Below, in pieces: positions 14,401 to 25,284 of a DNA stretch of 64,000 nucleotides. Position 1 is the stretch's first letter; each line of letters begins with the position of its first letter. Source of the stretch: Bugulina stolonifera (Eukaryota > Bryozoa > Gymnolaemata > Cheilostomatida > Bugulidae); contig OW285196.1 in the NCBI GenBank assembly GCA_935421135.1, positions 13,451,001 to 13,515,000 on the forward strand, given 5' to 3'. A program made the translations under genes and the position numbers. The notes beneath the pieces were generated by a model that had not been told where the DNA came from, did no database searches, and worked only from the letters and a program-made list of their open reading frames with translations.

Positions 14401-14856
14401 TAAGTATTCTATACTCACGCTTCTGCACTGGTCAATAACTGTACATGTGTTACACTCGTTTCTCTGCTCAAGGAATTAACTTATCCATAAAAACTCTAGT
14501 GAAGGTGATAGCCATTGTGCAGTAGTAGTAGTAGTAGTAGTAAGTTAAACATTTGTTCTCCTGGATTCCTTCTTATAAACAAGATGATCTAGTTGTATCT
14601 CATTAACTTTACGCTTGTGTATCCATAGATACCGTCGTTACAACATGTACATTATACACGCACATAAAGAGGTACAGTACACACACCATAGTACTCTATA
14701 TAGACATGCTGTTGTATTTTCAGGTATGCATTCTTTAGAGGGTTGAAGGTTTATGAAGGTACCTACAATGGCCGTTTCTGGTCTATCAGTCGTAGAGGGG
14801 TCGTACCAAACCAGCGAGGTTATCGATGGAATGATCTCTGTGAGAACCTCTGCTAG
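2491..14856 (+). CDS. Secreted matrix metalloproteinase with hemopexin domain (13 exons, 651 aa)
   Basis: Zinc endopeptidase of the matrixin family, secreted and expected to cut extracellular matrix. Exons: 2491-2676, 5850-5934, 6838-7041, 7447-7592, 7724-7835, 8877-9143, 9412-9516, 9944-10126, 10914-11048, 12146-12259, 12997-13160, 14278-14399, 14724-14856; all junctions are GT..AG and in phase. The ATG at 2491 opens a signal peptide ending near TCSLVFA. Residues 60-145 are Cys- and Lys-rich, followed by a Ser/Thr linker and a basic region. RFKR (261-264) is a furin-type site just before the catalytic domain. HEVGHLLGIPH (384-394) supplies the three zinc-binding His and catalytic Glu; AMY (403-405) is the Met-turn. 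Residues 430-651 form the hemopexin propeller (TDAM, VDAM, VDAA motifs), with a Cys at its start and one at the C-terminus that could close the ring. Oddities: no PRCGxPD switch, and a short loop where the structural zinc normally binds. Small missed exons cannot be excluded. Confidence 0.93.
3605..3678 (-). repeat. tRNA-derived SINE-like body
   Basis: On the minus strand an A-box-like TAGCTCAGTGTTGG is followed about 35 nt later by a B-box-like TGTTTCAAACCC. The A box has a two-base insertion, so a functional tRNA is unlikely. It lies in metalloproteinase intron 1. Confidence 0.4.
4763..4860 (+). repeat. Weak tRNA-like SINE remnant
   Basis: The segment GTGGTTAGCCGAATGG resembles a tRNA A-box/D-arm and GGGTCCCGATT lies about where a B box would be. 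The B box is poor, so this is tentative. It lies in metalloproteinase intron 1, where no other feature was found between 2677 and 5740. Confidence 0.25.
5740..5838. repeat. AT-rich tandem repeat (TTTATAYGTTTATA type)
   Basis: Degenerate units of about 12 bp built on gtttatatgtttatac. The array abuts the splice acceptor of metalloproteinase exon 2 (AG at 5848-5849) and so forms its upstream intron sequence. Confidence 0.75.
8317..8732. repeat. Direct duplication of 167 bp in metalloproteinase intron 5
   Basis: Copies at 8317-8483 and 8566-8732 are nearly identical; the one difference I saw is aggtgttaaac versus aggtattaaac. They are separated by 82 bp. Each contains the palindromic core TGTATATATACA. 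The spacer resembles a sequence at about 58960-59045, so the unit may be part of a dispersed repeat. Confidence 0.85.
11378..11402. repeat. (CAAT)n microsatellite
   Basis: Five to six perfect CAAT units in a metalloproteinase intron. Confidence 0.8.
14520..14543. repeat. (AGT)n microsatellite
   Basis: About seven AGT units in the last intron of the metalloproteinase gene. Confidence 0.8.
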
Positions 14857-14912
14857 CATTTGCTTTTTCCACTCTAAATGCACTGTGGGTAATCAACATT
14901 TGTTATACATCA

Positions 14913-14918
14913 ATTAAA
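14913..14918 (+). promoter_or_regulatory. Candidate poly(A) signal of the metalloproteinase
   Basis: ATTAAA, a common AATAAA variant, lies 57 nt after the stop codon at 14854-14856. Confidence 0.45.
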
Positions 14919-15624
14919 GATTTCATGCTATTTTTATACTCAAATTTGTAATTCAATGCAGTTCTACATTTGCAACAGTTCTACAGGTTTTTCAGGTATG
15001 GATTTTTGAAATTCTGTTTTTCAGGCATTTTTGTGGCATCTAGAATCTGCTTTATAATTTCCACAATAGATCTGTGATCTGCGCTCTGTGCTCTGCAGTA
15101 TGCATTGAAATTGTATTATTTTTATAACACCATATAACATGCTTGTATACATGTGTAGCCGTTATACTGCACATAGAAAAACTAACTTATGTGGGTGTGG
15201 ATCAAAATCCTGACACTAACAAGTAGAGACTTAGCACATGAACAAGTACCATGTACATTCATTCACCTCCCTAGTGAGATACAGTGAAGTGGCAATAGGC
15301 CATTATACTTTTTCTTTGAAAATCTAGGTGGAAGAGTATTTTTACGGTAAGAAATATTTATATATTTTTCGCACCTACACTTATTTATTCTGATATTGAA
15401 TCAGTTTTTACGATTTACTGTTTAGCATAAATTGGTAAGTTTAAATTAAAATAACACATTATATACAATTACTGTTAGGAAAACCAGTATACCCTAACTT
15501 AGCCATTCAATCAAACATAATTGCAGTTCAATAAAATATAGATTATTTGCAAACATGGTCCTATATTGTATTTGAGCTCTGAAATGAAAAGCTAACATAC
15601 CAACTCAGCTGCCATAGTAATAGC

Positions 15625-15630
15625 TTTATT
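15625..15630 (-). promoter_or_regulatory. Candidate poly(A) signal of the sulfotransferase
   Basis: AATAAA on the minus strand, about 400 nt beyond the sulfotransferase stop codon. It is the best match I noticed in the 3' flank. Confidence 0.3.
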
Positions 15631-16030
15631 GAGTTCTATTGCCTTGATAACAGCGTGGTAATGTGTTCACTAGTAGAAAGTATGATACTGCAAGATGGTA
15701 AGTATGAAAGTACATGTCATACCTCTGGATAATACTGTATATTATATCATACAACATGGGCATAGAAATTCTGTATTAGCACCAATTATGGCATGTACGT
15801 ACATTATTGCTAGATTTCTAATTGGCAGAAAATTTGTCTGTATAAAAAATAATTAGATGTACATGTAATTTCAATGTCTGGTTGCTGCCAACCATTGACT
15901 TTCAGATCCACATGTATCTAAATGTAATAACGTAAAACAACGTCTCTCTTGAATAATATGGATTAAAGTGTGTAACACAGTAATAAAATAAATAATATGC
16001 TATAGTTTGTAATGATGACTGAACTAATGT

Positions 16031-19000
16031 TTATGCTGAGCCTTGATGACTTTGATTGGCAGCAGTGATGCTGTCTAATTCAGTCTCCCATTCTAGCCAT
16101 CTCTGATCATTCAACATGGCCGCTAATCTCTTATTGAAAGGGGCGTAAAACTTCTGTAGGAGTCTGTATGTTTCCACCAAAGGCTGGAAATACTTCTTTA
16201 TCTTCATAATTATGTAATCTACAGTGAGAGAAATACTATTACTCACAACGATCTAGTCAAATGATACCCTACAGTATATCAGCTTGACTATGCATCAATG
16301 TGCGCCTGACTCCTATAGCATCTGATAAAAGAAAGCTAAATAAAGGGCAGTAATGTTGTAACTGTGGACTAGAATATAAGAATCTATGGTCAAAATTAGT
16401 CAGAGATCCATTTCATTTATTTATTTTCCAATATTTTGATGATAACCCTGCTATTGTCATCAACGGAAAATAATTGATGGTGACAACACTGGACTGTTGT
16501 GGAAATGTTAGGAAGGGAATAAATACAATGCGTTTTTATCTACTCTCTATTATGAAGCTATTTTTGGGCACTAACACAGTCATTTAGATAAGTCTACTAT
16601 TGTATCGTTGAATCAGAGGCTGTGCATAATATTTTTAAAAGTAATATAACATTATGCACTTACCTCCCTTTTTCTTAACCAAGTCATCTGTTTGCGTTGT
16701 GGACTTGTTGAGGAATGTAAACAGACTATTTAGAGCTGTATGTGGACTTTGGTAGAACTCTTCAGACTTTACTAGATGTACCTGAATATTTAGATACGGC
16801 ATACGATATGATATATGGTATGATATACGGCATACGATATGATATATGGTATGATATACGGCATACGATATGATATATGGTATGATATACGGCATACGAT
16901 ATGATATATGGTATGATATACGGCATACGATATGATATATGGTATGATATACGGCATACGATATGATATATGGTATGATATACGGCATACGATATGATAT
17001 ATGGTATGATATACGGCATACGATATGATATATGGTATGATATACGGCATACGATATGATATATGGTATGATATACGGCATACGATATGATATATGGTAT
17101 GATATACGGCATACGATATGATATATGGTATGATATACGGCATGCGATATGATATATGGTATGATATACGGCATACGATATGATATATGGTATGATATAC
17201 GGCATACGATATGATATATGGTATGATATACGGCATACGATATGATATATGGTATGATATACGGCATACGATATGATATATGGTATGATATACGGCATAC
17301 GATATGATATATGGTATGATATACGGCATACGATATGATATATGGTATGATATACGACATACGATATGATATATGGTATGATATACGGCATACGATATGA
17401 TATATGGTATGATATACGCCATACGATATGATATATGGTATGATATACGGCATACGATATGATATATGGTATGATATACGACATACGATATGATATATGG
17501 TATGATATACGGCATACGATATGATATATGGTGTGATATACGGCATACGATATGATATATGGTATGATATACGGCATGCGATATGATATATAGTATGATA
17601 TACGCCATACAACATGATATATAGTATGATATACGGCATACGATATGATATATGGTATGATATACGGCATACGATATGATATATAGTATGATATACACCA
17701 TACGACATGATATATGGTATGAAATACGCCATACGATATGATATATAGTATGATATACGGCATACGATATGATATATGGTATGATATACGGCATACGATA
17801 TGATATATGGTATAATATACGGCATATAATATGATATATAGTGTGATATACGGCATACGATATGATATATGGTATGATATACGGCATATAATATGATATA
17901 TAGTGTGATATACGGCATACGATATGATATATTACATACATGTACAATATACGACATACAATGCAATAGTCTGTACTGTACATCTTGATTTAAAAGGTAA
18001 AAATTTGTGCAATAGATATTGTTTTTCTACTACATGCGCTAGTGACAGTAGTTAGCTTGTGGATAAATGTATGGCCCAGTCTCAAATTTTGGGACTGAAC
18101 TACATATCGGTAGCACACATAGTTTAAAAATATTTTATTAAAAATAATTGTCAAGGGTTGCCAACACAAGCATTGGAAGGCGAAAACACAGACGCAGCCT
18201 ACCTGACTGGTGGGATAGTTTTTGTAGACCTCTTCCAGAAAGATGTAGTAGACTCCTATTCTAAGAGTCATGAAGTACTTTGGGTTTCCCCAGTCTTGAG
18301 ATTCCCAACCAGACATGTGACAACAAGCTCGGAGAGAAGACCTGTTTACACACTCATTGAAGTAGTAGATGCTAAAATAGAAAAAAAGCACACATGCAAT
18401 GGATATAAATTAACTGGCATTTGTACATGACTGTACATTTTGTATGTTAGAGTTAATCTGCAAGGAAATCTGCTTATACATAATCTCCATGAAGTATTAC
18501 CTACCTGTCTACAAAGAACTTGTGTATATCCACTGGAGATTTAGGTATGTCTTTGTAGACAAATTGCAGGTTGGCATTCTTCTTAGCACTCATATCTATT
18601 CCATGGTTGTAGAAAGAAAGAGCCCTTGTGGTTGGATTTCTCATCATTACTGTAATTAATATTGCATACATAGTAAAATTCAAACTTTGCCGCACTGATT
18701 TTAGACAAGAGTCATATACATGTACAATGTACATTTTAGATTTTTAAGTAATCAAGATGAATACTTTAAATATAATGATGCAATTTAGCATAAAAATTTG
18801 AAAAAAATATCTCCATTATTTCATTGTTCTCAGAGTTGCGATTCCTTGATATAACATTTCACAAGGAGATAACTCCAAGACTAATGAGATGGTCTTATGT
18901 GTTACAAATAGGCTGATTTACTACTAAATACACCAAATAACATTCTCTCTAAATCCAAACAGCAAAGCATCAGTGAAACACAACAGTTACAATTGATGGC

Positions 19001-21996
19001 AGACAGTTGTCTCATGATAGATACACTCGTATGCATGATTTTGGTTTCTGCATGACTTTTGTTGCTTTTAGCAGCACTGAGGAAATAAATAAACAGGGAG
19101 AAGACAACTCACCGACTATTTGAGCTCCAGGATGTATCTTCCTCAGGTAGTGAAAGTTGGTATGGGTTGGGATGTGTGGATCACCCATGTAACCCTGCTT
19201 TATCCTCCAATGCCAGTTATCGTAGATTATAGTAGCCGTCGCGTCAAACATTGTAAGCTCAGGATGTTCTTTCTGTTTCTCGTTAGATCTTTGATCGAAG
19301 AAATATCTTAGTAGCTCATCATACGTTTTCATAGTTTTATGATCCTGGAACATGCAGCTTACATGTACAGTATATATGGTAATGTACATTTACTTCAATG
19401 TTCAAATGATTGACTATGCTTGTAAAAGATAATATTTCTCGGTAAACACATTATTTTAAAAAATACGTGTTTGGTACAAAGCTGGTCATAGTTTTGATAA
19501 TATGTATTTTATTAGTAACACTGTCTTATAGAGAAAGTTACATACTTAGAACACAATTCTATTTTACAGAAAAATTTTACAGAAAAATACTTAATCTGAC
19601 TTCTGAACAAGAACAGAATTTTGAGCAGCACAATAAGGAGTTTAAGCGTTGAGAACAGCTACTCTCATTGATTTACTGTAAAACCGTAATAGAAGAACAT
19701 GTAAAACTAGCTGATTACTTGGCCTCTAAATATTTGATGTACATTGTACTTATTTTGGTTTCTCACCTCCCAGAAGGAGAACTGAGTGAGAAACTGGGTT
19801 TCCTTCCAGCCATCTACCATCTCTGGATGTTTTTTCAAGTACCACCACATGTCTGTAGTACCCGACTTTGCCCAGCCCACCATGTATATCTGAGGTATGC
19901 ACTGCAACAAGTATCACATACATGTAGGTAGATAAAATACTTCTATTAGCATAGCGATTAGGGAAACCTAACTTCAGAATTTAATACACAATGTACGTAT
20001 ATATTCTATTCAACAATAGTAATGCTCACACTGAACATGTACTATATACATGCATGCTTGTCTAGTAGTGAAGTTTTGAATGTTGGCGTTATGTACATGC
20101 AATAAATGTTGTATGGAAAGAGATTGTCAAGAAAAGGAACTAATTTTCCATTTGAAATTAATTGAATGGCTAGAGCAACAAGACATCATTCATCTTCTAC
20201 AGTGTGGTGACTGAAATTTAAAATTTTCTTAACATAATTTGGAAGACTGACCCGGAACCTTCCGCTAACGTAGTCGGTGTAACACGGGGTCTTGTAAGAC
20301 GGATCCCAGACAGCATTTGGAGGGAAGCTCATGGCTAGCCAGTTCTCAAATGTAGAGTTGTCAGAGTTTCTGTGGATACCCCCATCTGAGAAAAAAGGAA
20401 CTAATTCTTCAATAGTAAAATCTTTTACCTGCAAGAAAGATTACAATAAGCGTGCGAGTGTGTCATTATGGGTGTTGGTTTAAAGATTATCTTTTTATGC
20501 TAATTTCTATTTAACAATGGATACATTACAGCCAATCGACTATCAATGAAAAGAAAAGGTGACGATATACATGCAATATTATGTATACCAGCATAAATGA
20601 TGCCAAGAAAGTAGTAAATCAACGCCAAATTTGAAAAGTTAATCCTACATGTAGCTAGATTAAGTAGCTGGGAGACAGGAGATTTGAGTATTTCTAACAT
20701 GTTGTTCATCTTTAGCAACACATTTCTTATACTGTTAGTGTTTGTCTAACCAACATAGACTGTGGGCCAAATCTGTGAGGTAAGAGTAGCGACAATGAAT
20801 GTTCATTCAAATGACGGTCTATCAAGAGAAAAATGCAGATGCATTTGTAGGCAAAATTAAAAATAACTGTGAATGGCTGTTTTAAACTCACATTTTTGAA
20901 TTTGTCATCTGGTTTAAAAAGAGCAGTAACATCGAGACTGGAGATGGTGTAGTTCCACCCGTCCACCGTGGCATCTAGACGCTGTGTCCCAGCTGTCGGA
21001 AGAGTATTTGGTTGCTGTTGATTGGCAGCATTTACACGTGAGGAAGGAGCGGTTGTTGATAGAGTTTCTTTGCCTAAACCACTCTTTTGAACAATATCTG
21101 TGGCTCCTTTTTGTATTTTAATTTGGTTTGTTTCACCGCTAGGTAGCAATTGCTGACTTGGCAAGCTGCCATTGCTGACAATTTGAGGACTTCGGAATGT
21201 CGATGACACCTGCTGACCTTGCACAGCTGCTTTTAGCAGCTTTGATTGGTTGACAATATCTCCAATCTTATTTCCTTTTACTGCGGTGTTTTCTACCTTT
21301 GCTAAATCTTTGGAAACTATTTTAGTAAACTGTTTAGCGAATTCTTTCATCGATTTTTTTGGTGGTAGGCCAAGAGTTGTAATCTTTGACGCTGGCGGTT
21401 TTACTGTTGGCTGCACTCCCTTTACATCTTTGGGCGCAAGATTTATTTTGTGCTGAACATTTTTGTTCTCAATTATGATTGGAGGTGTTGTAAACTTTTC
21501 TATTTCATGTGGAACAAATAATGTCACCTTGGGCCGAAGCTTTCTGGTGTGAGATTCTGATAAAGCCTTCTCCAGTTGCGCTATGTCGTCGTAGTGGTCA
21601 TAGCCTGTAAAAAGCACAGAGGATAGACATTTGGCTTACAGTTTTGCATTCTCCACAATATTGCAGAGATAACCAGACTCCATCTGGCCATTTTCTTAAG
21701 GAAAATATAACATGTACATTACATGTATACATTTACAGTATACATGTATTACATGTATATTAATTCAATAGTTTGCATGTATAAGATCAATCGAGATTAC
21801 TAGATTTTATAATGGGCAAAAAATTTATGCAGTTAATCTGCCTAAGATAAACATATGAGAGTTATCTTTCACCTTCATTGTGATCATCAGTGAGGAAAAC
21901 GGTTGATGTGTTACGGAAGGAGAGGAATACCAGAGTAATCGAGAGCACTAAAATTGCAACTGCCAGGTAACGTTTGATCATCGTACTCCCAGCCAT
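16031..21996 (-). CDS. Golgi-type carbohydrate sulfotransferase, type II membrane protein (9 exons, 683 aa)
   Basis: PAPS-dependent sulfotransferase, probably transferring sulfate to glycans in the Golgi lumen. Exons in coding order: 21996-21873, 21604-20892, 20428-20201, 19901-19767, 19344-19113, 18649-18505, 18371-18203, 16781-16664, 16218-16031. All junctions are GT..AG and in phase; total 2052 nt. Residues 1-8 are a short cytosolic N-terminus (KR at 8-9) and about 10-27 a signal-anchor helix. Residues 42-279, nearly all one exon, form an unusually long polar stem rich in Lys, Gln and Thr. The PAPS 5'-phosphosulfate loop is GWAKSGTTD (364-372); MMRNPTTRALS (479-489) is the 3'-phosphate-binding motif. 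Exon 7 carries a Cys-rich stretch (ECVNRSSLRACC). The motif layout most resembles CHST15-like chondroitin/dermatan GalNAc4S-6-O-sulfotransferases, but the acceptor cannot be read from sequence. The 31-bp minisatellite lies in the intron before exon 8. Confidence 0.92.
16793..17937. repeat. 31-bp minisatellite, about 37 copies, in a sulfotransferase intron
   Basis: Head-to-tail array of a 31-bp unit containing CATACGATATGATATATGG. Copies from about 16800 to 17340 are almost identical; those toward 17550-17937 are more diverged. Because 31 is not divisible by three and the minus-strand unit has no stop in any frame, the array stays open in all three minus frames for over 1 kb. The resulting Tyr/Ile/His-rich frames are artefacts. 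The array begins about 12 bp from the splice acceptor of sulfotransferase exon 8. Confidence 0.97.
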
Positions 21997-22032
21997 CTCC
22001 TGTTTTATTCCTCGTCAAATAGACATCCAAGC
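21994..22032 (-). promoter_or_regulatory. 5' UTR part of sulfotransferase coding exon 1
   Basis: A good acceptor (tttacttcag) ends at 22033 on the minus strand, 36 nt before the ATG at 21996. This suggests a noncoding upstream exon is spliced here. Confidence 0.5.
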
Positions 22033-22033
22033 C

Positions 22034-23166
22034 TGAAGTAAAGTTTTACGTTGTAAAATATCAAAGCCATGCATGTACATGTATATAAGCCTATAGGGTA
22101 TTAAGTCATGAGGTGGGTGGAGGGGGGGGAGGGTCGGGGCCTTACTGTTATGCTCATGCATAGTGAACCTATAATGACACAACGGGAAAGAGTAAAATAA
22201 TATTAATATTATTATTGCAGCTTGTATCTATTTGATATTTACTAAATACACATGTACATGTATTTTCACTATAAAACTATTTTAGATACAGCAGGCAACA
22301 GAGATCTATGAAACAGGAATCTAGAGACAGTTCTACAAGCGATGTAGACGCTACCAGCTAAGTGACGTGCATGCACATGTAGTAGAGCTTTGGACAGCAA
22401 GAATTCTAGTGAGTTATAAAATCATGTAGTCGCAAAATGCTATGTCTAAAGGAAATGACCAGTGGTTGCAGTGTATATAAACCACAGGATTATTAGCAGT
22501 CAATTATCATGGTGAGAGTGAGGGAAATTTGATACTCTAATTATTGTGTTCATGTTTAACACATCGTACATGCACACATAGGCCAGGCCATGAGATAATA
22601 ATGGAATTACAATAATATGTACATGTACTTAGTGTAGATCCAGTGCAAATGCAGCTTTGGCAGTGGAGTGGATGTCCATGTGCATTAACATCGACAGGAA
22701 CTCAAACTAAAATACAGCGTCATGCTAACGCACTCTATGCGAGACACCTACATCCATATTACTACACCCTTGTACATGTACATGTACATGAATACGTCAT
22801 ATTACATCAAGCACTAGATTGAGATTATACCGATTTATCTACAGCAAGGCAGAGGCATAATGCCATTGCTGGTAGTGAGTCTACCTATAACCTCGTTGTA
22901 TGCCATTGTGAGCAAAAAAGTTGTTCAAGAATTATTAGTAGGTTGTGTTGATAGATTCAGCTCTGCGAGATACTCCAGTGATATTCTATTAATATAGGGC
23001 ATTAGTTAAACTGCCCGTCTTATGTGAAAATCAGGATTATAGGTGAGCGATATCATTTGGACACTGACTTGCCAAAGGTGTCATTTCTTACAAACTAGAC
23101 CAAATATTTATATGTTTGACAGCAACCTGAGTTCATATAGTGAAAGCTGGGAGTATATACACTCAC
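22034..23166. other. Sulfotransferase 5' intron or intergenic DNA
   Basis: AT-rich sequence with several GTACATGTAC-type palindromes and a short G-run near 22120. No coding exon is seen. Confidence 0.5.
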
Positions 23167-23395
23167 CTCACTGGTCTAGTTCCTCGAGAGTCGCATCACA
23201 CTTCCACGTATTAAATAGTGACACAAGTATAGCCACTACTAGGCGTCAACTAGTACACTTAAGATGCAGAAACAGAGGTTCACTTCCAACTACCACCATA
23301 TCTCAGTTGAATCTGTCACCACCGTTGATTAATCACATCCTTGTATGGCTAGTGATGCGTGGACAAATTGTAATGCTACCAAAGACCTTGTAAGT
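23167..23395 (-). promoter_or_regulatory. Possible noncoding 5' exon of the sulfotransferase
   Basis: On the minus strand a strong donor (GTGAG|gtgagt) follows 23167 and could join the acceptor at 22033. The segment is less AT-rich than its surroundings. The upstream boundary is unknown. The open frame on the plus strand across the same interval has no recognisable domain and is not called. Confidence 0.35.
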
Positions 23396-25284
23396 TATAT
23401 TATATTGTCTTTGCTACTACTATATCATGTAGTTTGCCAACTGGATGTATGGCTGATAGCCTTAGTTAACACTTCCCGGATGGAGAGGAGTTGTTTACTG
23501 GACCTTAGGCTAAGGGCCCAGTGAACTGGTAGATGTAGGTAGGCTACTATCTATGAATGAGTGTAGAGTTGAATGCAATGAGTCACACATCACAGTGTTC
23601 TCGTAAGCTACACACATGTATGAAAGTGGTTGATGTCAATATAATATATAAACCAATTGAAATTAATATAGGCGTGAGCATGCTTATTGATGTATTGTGT
23701 TTACTCATCTACTATAGAAGAATAATATTGTTATGCTGATTCTGTAGTATAAAAACTAGTATAAAGTAACCTAATTGTTCTCTTTGTTGTGTGAACTAAA
23801 TATTATAATATTCTGCTATCATCTATAATTAAACAGGTGCAAGGGGTTTTGGGAATTTTTTATAAATTTCTTACATGAAGAAACCTCAAATAGGGACCAA
23901 TATTACAAAAAATGTCCTTTGAATATAAAATAATTTACATAGCCTCATGGTCTGGTTCTAAAAGGAAGGTAGATGTTTATATGTCTCCATCAAGTTAAAT
24001 ACTATCTTCATCAATTTTATTGCCCTGTTACTTAGGAGCCCAGCCTACTCTGCTCTCTTCCCATTTCCTGTCTAATTATTTTTTGTCTATCAGTAAACAG
24101 TATGCCGGCACTGCGATGATATCTCATATCTTTGTGTAGCACTCCTATAGAAAGTGTATCCTGAGTGTTATGTAAAGTACCTAGTTCATAATGAACACAG
24201 AGAAGTGAGTTAGTACATATCATATACTGTACATATATGCACTGTAAATATAATTAATGCATGTACATGTACAGTAAGTCCACCTATTCAGCACTGACAT
24301 AGTAGCTTTGGTGATAAAACAATGTATTATATTATACAGTGTAGCTCAGTTATATATACAAATGTGCATTTATTATACAGCATACATACATCTAAATGTT
24401 CAGGCTTACCTATGAGAAAAATGGAAAAGGCCTAGGGTTTGTATGTGTACGTATTTTCGGCCATGCCACCTACATAATATTATACAGTTTGTTCGTTTAG
24501 GAGGCAGCTATATACACGTACATGTATTTCAAACTACCTGTTGATGGGAAATGAATTTTAGTTGTGGATCATATAAATTCAATTTAATATCGATTTGAGA
24601 TTGAGGGCATCATAACACCCCTTCCTCACATTTGATATGTGCAGTAGACATAGCCTAGTGCATATGAAATCACCAATCAATGTCACAACTGAGATTCAAA
24701 AAGAATAAGCATTACCTGCAATGCATGTTGCTATTCTATTCGTTTTAATACTCATTATCACATATAATATGCGTGTGCAACTAATTACAATAAGCTCATA
24801 AATAACATGGTTTGAAGTTATCTTCTCTCTGTTGCTGCAAGACAGGAGAGGACAACTTTAATTTATAAGTTTCAATTTGAATCATTGTTAAAAATTATCT
24901 GTTAAGAACATTGTGATTAAAGAAAATGATGTGATAATTTCTTCTAGTTAGGCTCGTGAGAATTACTTACATTGGGAATGACATAAGTTGTCAATTTTTG
25001 AAAAGGTAAATTAACAAAATCAACAAACTAAATCAACAAAGCCACCTTGAAAACTGTTAGTTTGAGATTGTGTATTATAGTGGGATAATTTGTTGCATAC
25101 ATTTATAATAATATAATGGTAATGTATTCATTACTTAACACTTCAGAATAATGGAAGCTTATAGGCAGTTTCAATTCTGCTCCCAATTTTCAATAAACCA
25201 ATGTTTTACTGATTTACCAGCAATGTCATCGCTGTCCTCTGAGAGTCCCACCGCTCCTGTAATAGTGGCTGAGGTTGAACATAT
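23396..25284. other. Intergenic region between sulfotransferase and receptor
   Basis: AT-rich DNA with no convincing exon or mobile element. It should hold the sulfotransferase promoter and the receptor 3' UTR. No clear promoter or poly(A) motif was assigned. Confidence 0.5.

Larger units (their letters stand above)
14857..16030. other. Convergent 3' intergenic region
   Basis: AT-rich spacer between the 3' ends of the metalloproteinase (+) and the sulfotransferase (-), presumably holding both 3' UTRs. Candidate poly(A) signals are listed separately. No exon or repeat of note is seen. Confidence 0.6.

Noticed and set aside
16635..17983. Three overlapping minus-strand frames of 364-443 codons rich in Tyr, Ile and His
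   Set aside because: They are produced by the stop-free 31-bp repeat read in each frame. Only the sulfotransferase exon at 16664-16781 within this span is real.
23043..23393. Plus-strand frame of 116 codons
   Set aside because: No domain, no ATG at the start, and a better explanation as a noncoding minus-strand 5' exon.
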